DNA from: an uncultured Bacteroidota bacterium
GTDB taxonomy: Bacteria; Bacteroidota; Bacteroidia; NS11-12g; UBA9320
Assembly: GCA_913050005.1 (NCBI GenBank)
Contig: CAJXBI010000010.1
Location: 1 to 44,344 of the forward strand
Direction: 5' to 3'
Length of the DNA: 44,344 nt
Of this stretch, positions 8,564 to 15,961 are shown piece by piece (within the stretch, counting starts at the first letter, position 1; each line of letters starts with the position of its first letter). The position numbers and the translations under genes are program-made. Under the pieces are notes generated by a model, which was not told where the DNA came from, did no database searches, and saw nothing but the letters and a program-made list of their open reading frames with translations.

Positions 8564-10375
8564 TTATTGTCGATTTTGCGCATCTTCACCTATTAAATTA
8601 AAATAATAATCTCTTGCTCGAGAGACAAATAAACTTGAATTGTATTCTAGAATAATTTTTTCAAACAACGCCAAGGCCCGTTCTTTATTTTCTAGGACTT
8701 GAAGATTGATTAATGCTGAACGAAAAAGAGCGTTATCTGCAAGAATGTCTTGGCTGTAATTTTCATAAACAGATTGATATAAACGATTTGCTTCTTCATG
8801 GTTTCCAAGCTTTTCTTGAAGTCGAGCCTTGAGGTAAAGTATTTCGTCGCTTAACGAGTGGTTTGGATATTTAAAAGGAAGAAGGTTAAGGGTCTCTTTA
8901 CATTTTGATATTTTGTTTTGATATAGTAAAAACTCTGCCTTAGCATACTCTTTCATCGCATCATCGGTAGAATCAAGACCCGTATTATCTTGAATAAGCA
9001 ACGATAGCTCTAAAGCGTTGTTGCTAATAAGTTGAGTGGTTGCCGTTTTTAAAATATCAAGTTGGTTTTTTGCGTAATCAAAATCACCAACATAATAACT
9101 TAATTGTGCACTTTTGAATCGAGCCTCTTGGCCTAATGCTTCCTCTTTAAATTGCTTTTCTACTTGTCCATACATTAAGCGAGCATCCCAGATGTTGTTT
9201 AAAATGAGATAACAATCGCCAAGTATGAGTTTTGTTTTTGCAACAAAAGTTTCTCTTAGTCGAGGCGCTTTTAAGAGTTCCAAAAGTAACCCAACTGCAA
9301 TTTCTGTCTTGTCCAAATAAAAAATATTTATTTCAGCTAATCTAAAAATACTCTGAGCAGTTCTGTAATTAACCCCCTCTTTATCAATAAATTGTTTAAT
9401 TTTTACGGTGAGAGCATTAATTTTTTCTTTACTTGGGTTAATAGCTAAGGTAGTTTGAGCGTAAAGGGTGTTTATTAAACCATTTTGACCCTCAATGTAA
9501 TAGGTATTAAACTTCCCTTGATTAACTAAATAAGAATAAGCTTTTCCTGCCACAACAAAGGATTTATTTTCGACACACAAACGAGCAAAACTCAACACCC
9601 TTTTTCCTTTAGCGCCCTCCAAGCGGTCAATCGAAATTATTTGTTTTAAAGCCAAGTCGAACTTTTTTTGCTGGACATAGCACTCAACCAACAATAAACC
9701 AAAAACTAAATTATTGGGGTCGTTTTGAAGGTACGATAGGGATTGTTTTTGTAAATATGACGTATTTGTTGAATTATCAAAAACACCATCTAAGTTCTTA
9801 ATAACGAAAGAAAATTTATTGGGATCTTCAGCAACTAACATTAAAGAAAAATCAACCAAATCCTTAACTTTAAGGCCCACTCGATAGGCGTATATCAGGT
9901 CAATATAAAAAACAAGTGTACCGTGCTTTTTTATTCCAAACTCATAAGTTTTGATGGCCTCATCAACATAACCCCTTCTTTTAAAACCATCCGCCAAAGA
10001 GCGTATTTTAAAAATATTAGATTGAGAGGATCTAATAACCTTGTCAAAATAATTCTTCGATTTATCATTTTTCCCAGACCGATCATAGATCATACCTAAG
10101 TCTACATTCAGAATCAGATTATTTGGAAATTTACGCAGCTGAGTTTCGACAAGCTTTTCTGCATCTTTATATTTCTTCATTGCGATTAGTGTGTTTAGGA
10201 AGTATTCATATACAATTACAGAGGGTGAACCCCGCTTGTATAGCTTTTTAAACACACTTTCTGCCTTTTCAAAATCATTGTTTTCATAAAACTGAATAGC
10301 CACCCTTTCATCAACGTTTTGCGACAACGATAGAAGACTCAAAATCAACATATTCAAACAAAGAAATATTCTCAT
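8564..10375 (-). CDS. Secreted tetratricopeptide-repeat protein
   Basis: A helical-repeat protein of 603 residues. The ORF track starts 12 codons further upstream, but the ATG at 10375 gives a clean signal peptide (MRIFLCLNMLILSLLSLSQ), so I choose it. Repeats of TPR type run through the protein, for example FYENNDFEKAESVFKKLY, the YKDAEKLVE block, NEAD-like pairs near DVDLGMIYDRSGKNDKS, and a final group with AEFLLYQNKISKCKETL and HEEANRLYQSVYENY. TPR proteins scaffold complexes; this one should act in the periplasm. The specific role is unknown. It is divergent from guaB and just upstream of the GT-C glycosyltransferase gene. Confidence 0.85.
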   Translation of the reverse strand: MRIFLCLNMLILSLLSLSQNVDERVAIQFYENNDFEKAESVFKKLYKRGSPSVIVYEYFLNTLIAMKKYKDAEKLVETQLRKFPNNLILNVDLGMIYDRSGKNDKSKNYFDKVIRSSQSNIFKIRSLADGFKRRGYVDEAIKTYEFGIKKHGTLVFYIDLIYAYRVGLKVKDLVDFSLMLVAEDPNKFSFVIKNLDGVFDNSTNTSYLQKQSLSYLQNDPNNLVFGLLLVECYVQQKKFDLALKQIISIDRLEGAKGKRVLSFARLCVENKSFVVAGKAYSYLVNQGKFNTYYIEGQNGLINTLYAQTTLAINPSKEKINALTVKIKQFIDKEGVNYRTAQSIFRLAEINIFYLDKTEIAVGLLLELLKAPRLRETFVAKTKLILGDCYLILNNIWDARLMYGQVEKQFKEEALGQEARFKSAQLSYYVGDFDYAKNQLDILKTATTQLISNNALELSLLIQDNTGLDSTDDAMKEYAKAEFLLYQNKISKCKETLNLLPFKYPNHSLSDEILYLKARLQEKLGNHEEANRLYQSVYENYSQDILADNALFRSALINLQVLENKERALALFEKIILEYNSSLFVSRARDYYFNLIGEDAQNRQ

Positions 10376-10477
10376 TTTGTCCAACAAAGATAGCAAGACA
10401 ATTAATGGCAAATAAACAATGCCAAAAAACCAAATCTGTGCCGTAAACAGACTATAAGAATTAAAGAAAAATCTAAT

Positions 10478-10508
10478 TTAGATTGTATGCTCTATATGTG
10501 TACTTTTG
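10478..10508 (+). promoter_or_regulatory. guaB promoter, Bacteroidota type
   Basis: The -7 element TACTTTTG (10501-10508) matches TAnnTTTG exactly. TTAG (10478-10481) stands exactly 19 nt upstream, one mismatch from the TTTG -33 element. The expected transcription start is near 10514, giving a leader of only about 25 nt. Confidence 0.65.
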
Positions 10509-10511
10509 TAC

Positions 10512-10537
10512 TGCAAATAACAAACCTATTATTTGCA
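10512..10537 (+). repeat. Perfect 9-bp inverted repeat just before the guaB ATG
   Basis: TGCAAATAA (10512-10520) and TTATTTGCA (10529-10537) are perfect reverse complements around an 8-nt spacer; the right arm ends one base before the ATG at 10539. It lies at the predicted mRNA 5' end. It could be an RNA hairpin that occludes initiation or a dyad operator. Confidence 0.7.
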
Positions 10538-10538
10538 A

Positions 10539-12011
10539 ATGTCTCAATTTACAGAACCTAAAATATCACATCGAGGTTTAACTTTTGATGATGTGCTGGT
10601 TTTACCTAAGTATTCCGAAGTGTTACCAAGGGACGCCAAGACAAAAACAAAGCTTACCAAAGGTCTTGACATTAACATACCAATTGTAAGTGCCGCTATG
10701 GATACCGTTACCGAAGCTCGTCTAGCTATAGCAATTTCCAGAGAGGGGGGCTTGGGAATTATTCATAAAAACATGAGCATTGAAAGTCAGGCAATGCAAG
10801 TTAAGAAAGTTAAACGATCAGAGAGCGGGATGATTAAAGACCCTATTACGCTATCTAAAATAAACACGCTAAGCGATGCTCTTGGCGTAATGAAAGAAAA
10901 CCGAATAGGCGGCATACCAATAACAGATGAAACAAATACCCTTGTTGGAATAATCACTAATAGAGACCTACGTTTTCAACTTGACTTAAACACCCTTATT
11001 CAAGAGGTCATGACAACAGAGGGGCTTATAACTGCTGGCTCAGGAACAGATTTAAAAGAAGCGGAACAAATACTTCAAAGGTACAAGATTGAGAAACTTC
11101 CGGTTGTTGATGAAAATCAAAAACTCCTAGGACTTATAACGTTTAAGGATATTCAAAAGGTAAAAAACCACCCTCAGGCTTGTAAGGATGGCTACGGAAG
11201 GTTGATGGTTGGTGCAGCAGTTGGTGTGACGGCGGACACAATGGAGCGTGTTTCGGCTTTAGTAGAGCAAGATGTAGATGTTATTGCCATAGATACAGCT
11301 CATGGTCATTCAAAAGGTGTTGTTGATGAACTCAAAAAGGTAAAGGCGAAGTTTCCAAACCTGCAAGTAATTGTAGGAAACGTAGCAACCGCTGAAGCTG
11401 CGAAGTATTTAGCAGATAACGGTGCTGATGCTGTTAAGGTAGGTGTAGGCCCAGGGTCAATTTGCACAACTCGAATAATTGCAGGAATAGGCGCACCCCA
11501 ACTAAGCGCTATAATGGACTGCTCTAAAGCTCTTGAAGGAACAGGAGTCCCTGTAATTGCTGATGGTGGAATTCGGTATAGCGGTGATTTAGTAAAAGCA
11601 ATCGTAGCGGGTGCAGACACAATTATGGCGGGTAGTTTATTTGCTGGAACCGAAGAAGCTCCTGGAGAAATTTCATTTTATGATGGAAGGAAGGTAAAGT
11701 CTTATCGTGGCATGGGTAGTATAGAGGCTATGAAAAAAGGCTCAACCGATAGGTATTTTCAAGATGCGGAAGCGGAGATTGGAAAGCTTGTGCCAGAAGG
11801 AATAGTTGGTACAGTAGCTTATAAAGGAAGTCTGTCTGAAGTTGTTTACCAATATATCGGTGGTTTAAGGGCAGGAATGGGATATACTGGGTCAGCCTCA
11901 ATAGCCGATTTAAAAAAGGCTCAATTTACTCAAATAACCGGTTCTGGAATAAGGGAAAGCCACCCTCACGATGTAACAATTACCAAAGAGGCACCGAACT
12001 ATAGTCGCTAG
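10539..12011 (+). CDS. guaB: IMP dehydrogenase
   Basis: GuaB oxidises IMP to XMP with NAD+, the committed step of guanine nucleotide synthesis. The ATG at 10539 (MSQFTEPK) is preferred to the TTG at 10533 in the ORF track. About 490 residues is standard. Residues near 95-205 are the two CBS domains (IKDPITLSKINTLSDA, and EVMTTEGLITAG onward). The TIM barrel contains the nucleophile loop GVGPGSICTTRIIAG with the catalytic Cys, the phosphate-binding IADGGIRYSGD and AGSLFAGTEEAPGE, and the flap with YRGMGSIEAM. It ends two bases before the stop of the convergent thiamine pyrophosphokinase gene. Confidence 0.98.
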   Translation: MSQFTEPKISHRGLTFDDVLVLPKYSEVLPRDAKTKTKLTKGLDINIPIVSAAMDTVTEARLAIAISREGGLGIIHKNMSIESQAMQVKKVKRSESGMIKDPITLSKINTLSDALGVMKENRIGGIPITDETNTLVGIITNRDLRFQLDLNTLIQEVMTTEGLITAGSGTDLKEAEQILQRYKIEKLPVVDENQKLLGLITFKDIQKVKNHPQACKDGYGRLMVGAAVGVTADTMERVSALVEQDVDVIAIDTAHGHSKGVVDELKKVKAKFPNLQVIVGNVATAEAAKYLADNGADAVKVGVGPGSICTTRIIAGIGAPQLSAIMDCSKALEGTGVPVIADGGIRYSGDLVKAIVAGADTIMAGSLFAGTEEAPGEISFYDGRKVKSYRGMGSIEAMKKGSTDRYFQDAEAEIGKLVPEGIVGTVAYKGSLSEVVYQYIGGLRAGMGYTGSASIADLKKAQFTQITGSGIRESHPHDVTITKEAPNYSR

Positions 12012-12013
12012 AT

Positions 12014-12661
12014 CTAATCTGAACTTTCTACAATAGCCAACACCCCAGAGTTGTAAGTTATTCTTACAACGCCAGTGTTTTTAACCACATTACTTGTTCC
12101 GCTCCTTTCTCCCAACATTAATTTTTCGTTATTAAGTGGGTATACCAGGTTTTGCGTAGTTATTTTTTCACACGAGGGTATTGGAATTAAAGAAATAAAA
12201 TTTCCCCTTTTATATATTTTAGAAAAATCTTTAGGTATTAAAAACATCTTAGAGTGGTTATTATAGATGACAATATTACAACTGGGATACTTTGCTAAAG
12301 TGGTTAAATTATTAATTGTGTGATCAATTCTTTTTCCAGTCGCCCAAACAACATTTAAGGTCTGATAACCCTTTGCTATAAGATAATCAATTGCTTTTTC
12401 GAGGTCTGTGTTTTCTTGACTGTCAATTTGTAAGAATTGGGTTTTCTGGTTACGGTTAACGTCACCAATACTATCTAAATCACCAATAACCAAGTCTACA
12501 AAAACATTTAGATCGTTAAGGCGATTATAGGCACCATCCAGAGCAACAACATATGGACACCACTCCATGATTTGCATTAATAAATCGTATGAGCAAGACT
12601 CACCGTTTGCTACAATAAGTGCGGGCTCTTGACCCTCTTTAACATAGTGGTGGGATGACAT
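12014..12661 (-). CDS. thiN: Thiamine diphosphokinase
   Basis: The enzyme transfers pyrophosphate from ATP to thiamine, giving thiamine diphosphate. Family motifs are present in order: ALIVANGE near the N-terminus, ALDGAYNRL, LVIGDLDSIG (metal-binding Asp residues), DSQENTDLEKAIDYL, and ATGKRIDHTINNL, where GxRxDH..N is the family signature. The last 70 residues form the C-terminal thiamine-binding beta domain (LMLGERSGTSNVV). At 215 residues the length fits. It is convergent with guaB and divergent from the large lipoprotein gene; a TAGGTTTG -7 element precedes it. No TPP riboswitch is visible in the 59-bp upstream gap. Confidence 0.92.
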   Translation of the reverse strand: MSSHHYVKEGQEPALIVANGESCSYDLLMQIMEWCPYVVALDGAYNRLNDLNVFVDLVIGDLDSIGDVNRNQKTQFLQIDSQENTDLEKAIDYLIAKGYQTLNVVWATGKRIDHTINNLTTLAKYPSCNIVIYNNHSKMFLIPKDFSKIYKRGNFISLIPIPSCEKITTQNLVYPLNNEKLMLGERSGTSNVVKNTGVVRITYNSGVLAIVESSD

Positions 12662-12677
12662 TTTTGTAATACTTTAA

Positions 12678-12685
12678 CAAACCTA
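12678..12685 (-). promoter_or_regulatory. -7 element for thiN
   Basis: TAGGTTTG on the minus strand is an exact TAnnTTTG match 16 nt before the ATG. No TTTG was seen at 19-nt spacing. Confidence 0.45.
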
Positions 12686-12720
12686 ACAAAAACAACACAA
12701 GATATTGCGTTATTTGTAAA

Positions 12721-14772
12721 ATGAAACGATCAAGTACAGTTGCTTTTGTAACGTTGATATTCTTGGGTTCTTGCAGAAAAGAAAAATTTACTTCAGAAAG
12801 CAATTGGCTTACTCCGGTTTTTGAAATGGAACTTAACCTCGGGGATATTTTACCAGATTCGTTATCTAGAACAAACTCCGACAATTCTTTAGATATTGTC
12901 TATGAAGCATCGTATGGCGTTGGTAGTGTTAGTGATATTGTGCAAATACCAGACACTGTAGAAGTTAGTGAAGTTAACTTATCTAGCTTATCGATAGATG
13001 ACCGGTCGTTTATAGACACACTTACACTTTTAGAGCTTTACCCAGCAAGTGCTTTGTTTCACAACCAAACTACAACTTTCCCTGCTCAAGACATTCAGAC
13101 TAATGAAGGAACGGTAATTGACGTAACAGAAGAGTTTTTTACAACAGCAACTTTCGTATCTGGGTATATAGATATTTCAATTTATAATGATTTGCCTGTT
13201 GTTGCAGAGGTTTTGGAGTTCGAGTTAAGAAACAATGACGACAAAAGCGTTGTAGTAGCTGGCGTATTTAATAACCTTCAACCAAACAGTGGCTATACAG
13301 ACTCTTTTTCTTTAGCAGATAAAAAAGTAAATGGAGTACTTGAGCTAATCGTTAAGCGAGTGAAAACCTCAGAAAGTAATGGACAAGTTTTGGTCAACGT
13401 TTATAAAGGTATTCGCACAGAAATATCGGTTCGTGATTTGAAACCTAGATCAGCTACGGCTGTTTTCCCAGCCCAAAACCTTATAGATAAAAATGATGAA
13501 ATTGAGTATTATTTTGGCGGTGCAGAGTTTACCCAAGTTAAATTAAAGTCAGGCTTTATTAAATTAAAAGTAGAGTCTTCGGTTGAGGAGGCTATTATTT
13601 TAAATTATGGTATTCCTAATAGTTTTAAAGAGGGAGAGCCCGGAACCCCTATTAGAAAAGAATGGAAAGTCCCGCCTGCCAAAAAAGGGGAAAAGGTTTT
13701 TGTAGAAGAACTATTCCCAATAGGTGGCTATACCATATATTTTTGGGGCAAAAGCAACCTTGAAGCACCAGTATTTAATCACGTATACACTGAGCTTATT
13801 GCAAGAATCGAATACTCTGGCATACTTAGAACGCTTTCTTTAGAAGATAAAATAAGAGTCGAGCTAGGTTTGATAGACTTAGTTCCTGAGCTGATAATTG
13901 GAGATCCAGGCAAACACGAACTAACAACCAGCGACACTTTGGGCTTAAAGCTTTTCGATAACATTAGCGGAGACTTAAACTTGGAGGACGCCACAATGAA
14001 CATAAATTTTTACAATAGTTTTGGAATTGAGACACTATTAAATATAAAAGAGATTAAAGGACAAAACACCAGAAACGGAAAGAGCTTAAAGCTAGTTTCA
14101 CCAGGATTATTAAATCCAATTTTATTAGAAAAAGCTGTTAACAACCCTCCCTTGGTGGCATATGAATATGACATTAAATTAGACAAGTCAAACTCTAATC
14201 TAAAACAATTTTTGGAGCTTATGCCCAACAAGCTTATGCCAGAAATTGAAGCAACGGTTAGGCCCAACGGAACAATCAATCAAGATGATTTCGCTTTTGA
14301 CATAAGTGAACTACTTGTAAATATAAGGTTTGAAATGCCACTTAAGTTCGGTTTAGACAACTTAACCGTTTCTTCCAACCAACGGGTTGATTTTTTTAGT
14401 GAGGATAAAGTAGCGAACATTAAAGGTGGACAGCTTATTTTAAAGTTAATTAATGATTTTCCCATTAACGGTCAAATAAAAATGGTTTTTAAAGATGAAA
14501 CAGGGGCAGAGGTTTTCACACTATTTAACGGCGAAAATTACGAAATGACCGCGGCAGAAATAGACCCACAAACAGGTAAAACAATAACACCTACGGAAAG
14601 TGAATTGATAGCAACGATAACAAAAGGTCAAGCAAATCAACTACTAAACATAAGTAGCGTTGATTTGTCAGTGGTTCTAAATACAGAAGACGCAAAAAGA
14701 CATCGGATGTTTTCTGACTACACCATAAAGGCCAATTTGATTACAGACTTTATTTATGAAAATAGCTTATAG
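12721..14772 (+). CDS. Large hypothetical surface lipoprotein
   Basis: A 683-residue protein that I do not recognise as a named family. MKRSSTVAFVTLIFLGSC is a lipoprotein signal with Cys18 in the lipobox. The mature protein is predicted to be rich in beta strands, with alternating hydrophobic and polar residues and no Cys-rich, catalytic or P-loop motif. There are several similar-looking blocks of beta-sandwich type (for example FINDLPVVAEVLEFELRN-like and DFPINGQIKMVFKDETG), which suggests repeated Ig-like or adhesin-like modules. The gene's last 17 bp overlap the start of the next gene, a predicted outer-membrane barrel, which suggests translational coupling and a shared envelope complex. 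This is inference. Confidence 0.75.
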   Translation: MKRSSTVAFVTLIFLGSCRKEKFTSESNWLTPVFEMELNLGDILPDSLSRTNSDNSLDIVYEASYGVGSVSDIVQIPDTVEVSEVNLSSLSIDDRSFIDTLTLLELYPASALFHNQTTTFPAQDIQTNEGTVIDVTEEFFTTATFVSGYIDISIYNDLPVVAEVLEFELRNNDDKSVVVAGVFNNLQPNSGYTDSFSLADKKVNGVLELIVKRVKTSESNGQVLVNVYKGIRTEISVRDLKPRSATAVFPAQNLIDKNDEIEYYFGGAEFTQVKLKSGFIKLKVESSVEEAIILNYGIPNSFKEGEPGTPIRKEWKVPPAKKGEKVFVEELFPIGGYTIYFWGKSNLEAPVFNHVYTELIARIEYSGILRTLSLEDKIRVELGLIDLVPELIIGDPGKHELTTSDTLGLKLFDNISGDLNLEDATMNINFYNSFGIETLLNIKEIKGQNTRNGKSLKLVSPGLLNPILLEKAVNNPPLVAYEYDIKLDKSNSNLKQFLELMPNKLMPEIEATVRPNGTINQDDFAFDISELLVNIRFEMPLKFGLDNLTVSSNQRVDFFSEDKVANIKGGQLILKLINDFPINGQIKMVFKDETGAEVFTLFNGENYEMTAAEIDPQTGKTITPTESELIATITKGQANQLLNISSVDLSVVLNTEDAKRHRMFSDYTIKANLITDFIYENSL

Positions 14773-15961
14773 TTTTTTGCCCTTCATACCATTTTTATTT
14801 TATTCTCTGGTACAGGCTCAAAATGACAGTTTCGTTTTTGTAAACGAAACTGATTTGGAGTTTAAAAATAAAGGTGTTAAAGTTGAGGGCTTAGCCTTTG
14901 TGGGTTCAAATTCTCTGAACACAAAAATGTTTACAGACGTATTAATTCATCCAACTTTTTCAGAACAAGGCAAGTCTGCCTTTTTAGATGGGAATCAATT
15001 AAAAACTAACCTGTTTGCATCAAACAAATGGGGGCTAGAATACCAGAAAGACTCTAACACATATTTTTTTATTCGAAACAAAAGCCTTTTGGCTTTTAGC
15101 TCTGATAAAGACTTTTCTGAACTACTCTTTTTTGGAAATAGCCCCTTTAGGGATAAAAAAGTGAGTACAAGGGGATTAAATTATTTTCAAGCAAATATAT
15201 TTTCGGCAGGTTATGGTTTTGACATATATAGAAGTAAAAACCTTAGTATTAAAAGTGCATTAGGGTTATCAACTCTCAATAACCTCAGTCAAATAGAGGC
15301 TAGTGAAATTCAGCTTTATACTGCTTCGGACGGATCTTACTTAGAAGCAACGTTTAAAAATACGTCAATCAATGAAGCAAAATCTGGAATTCAAGGAGTG
15401 GGCTTGTCTGCCGACATCTGTTTAGATTATCGCGTTAACGATTTGAACACCATATCCTTTGAAGCTGATGACGTGAATGGTTTTTATTTGTTTGACAATC
15501 AAGAAACACAAATAGACACTTCTTTTAATTTTAATGGCGTTTCCATTGATATCTTTAACGCAGAGACCTCAGTAGTCAGCTATCTTGATTCAGCTTTTAC
15601 AGAAACAATTAATCGAAATAAGACAACCCAAAACCAGGCTTTTCTACCTATCAAAATGAAGCTTCAATGGATGCACAAATTAAACCCAAGAGCCACTTTG
15701 GCGTCTTCTGTTGAGTCGCTTTCTCAGGGCAAATTTGGAACATATCTTGAAACAGCCCTAATTTATACGCATAACAGACAGTTAAGAACAAGAACAAGTA
15801 TAGGCTATGGTGATTTTAGAGGATTTACCTGGAGCGAATCTTTAGAGTATAGAACAATTAAGTACAATTTTTATTTGGGGCTAAACAACCTACAAGCAAT
15901 AGCTGCACCAATAAAAACTAGAAATTATGGATTTTCTTTCGGTTTGTTTAGGCATTTATGA
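14756..15961 (+). CDS. Predicted outer-membrane beta-barrel protein (DUF5723-like)
   Basis: 401 residues with a signal peptide (MKIAYSFLPFIPFLFYSLVQAQ, cleavage after AQA-type motif). The mature protein has many amphipathic strands, such as NIFSAGYGFDIY, AALIYTHNRQLRTRTSIGYG and YNFYLGLNNLQAI, and ends in YGFSFGLFRHL, a typical terminal barrel strand. It resembles the DUF5723/PorV-like barrels of Bacteroidota, but this assignment is by general pattern only. The ATG overlaps the preceding lipoprotein gene by 17 bp. Its 3' end overlaps the convergent sulP gene by 37 bp. Confidence 0.7.
   Translation: MKIAYSFLPFIPFLFYSLVQAQNDSFVFVNETDLEFKNKGVKVEGLAFVGSNSLNTKMFTDVLIHPTFSEQGKSAFLDGNQLKTNLFASNKWGLEYQKDSNTYFFIRNKSLLAFSSDKDFSELLFFGNSPFRDKKVSTRGLNYFQANIFSAGYGFDIYRSKNLSIKSALGLSTLNNLSQIEASEIQLYTASDGSYLEATFKNTSINEAKSGIQGVGLSADICLDYRVNDLNTISFEADDVNGFYLFDNQETQIDTSFNFNGVSIDIFNAETSVVSYLDSAFTETINRNKTTQNQAFLPIKMKLQWMHKLNPRATLASSVESLSQGKFGTYLETALIYTHNRQLRTRTSIGYGDFRGFTWSESLEYRTIKYNFYLGLNNLQAIAAPIKTRNYGFSFGLFRHL

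Noticed and set aside
11306-11620. 104-codon ORF on the minus strand inside guaB
   Set aside because: It lies antisense to the conserved catalytic part of guaB and its translation is low-complexity Ser/Ile/Pro/Thr; a shadow frame.
12662-12720. Possible TPP riboswitch before the thiamine pyrophosphokinase gene
   Set aside because: The gap is 59 bp and lacks the conserved THI-element CTGAGA and related blocks; too short for it.
13779-14465. Three antisense ORFs under the large lipoprotein gene
   Set aside because: Overlap a long continuous + strand frame; composition is that of reversed codons.
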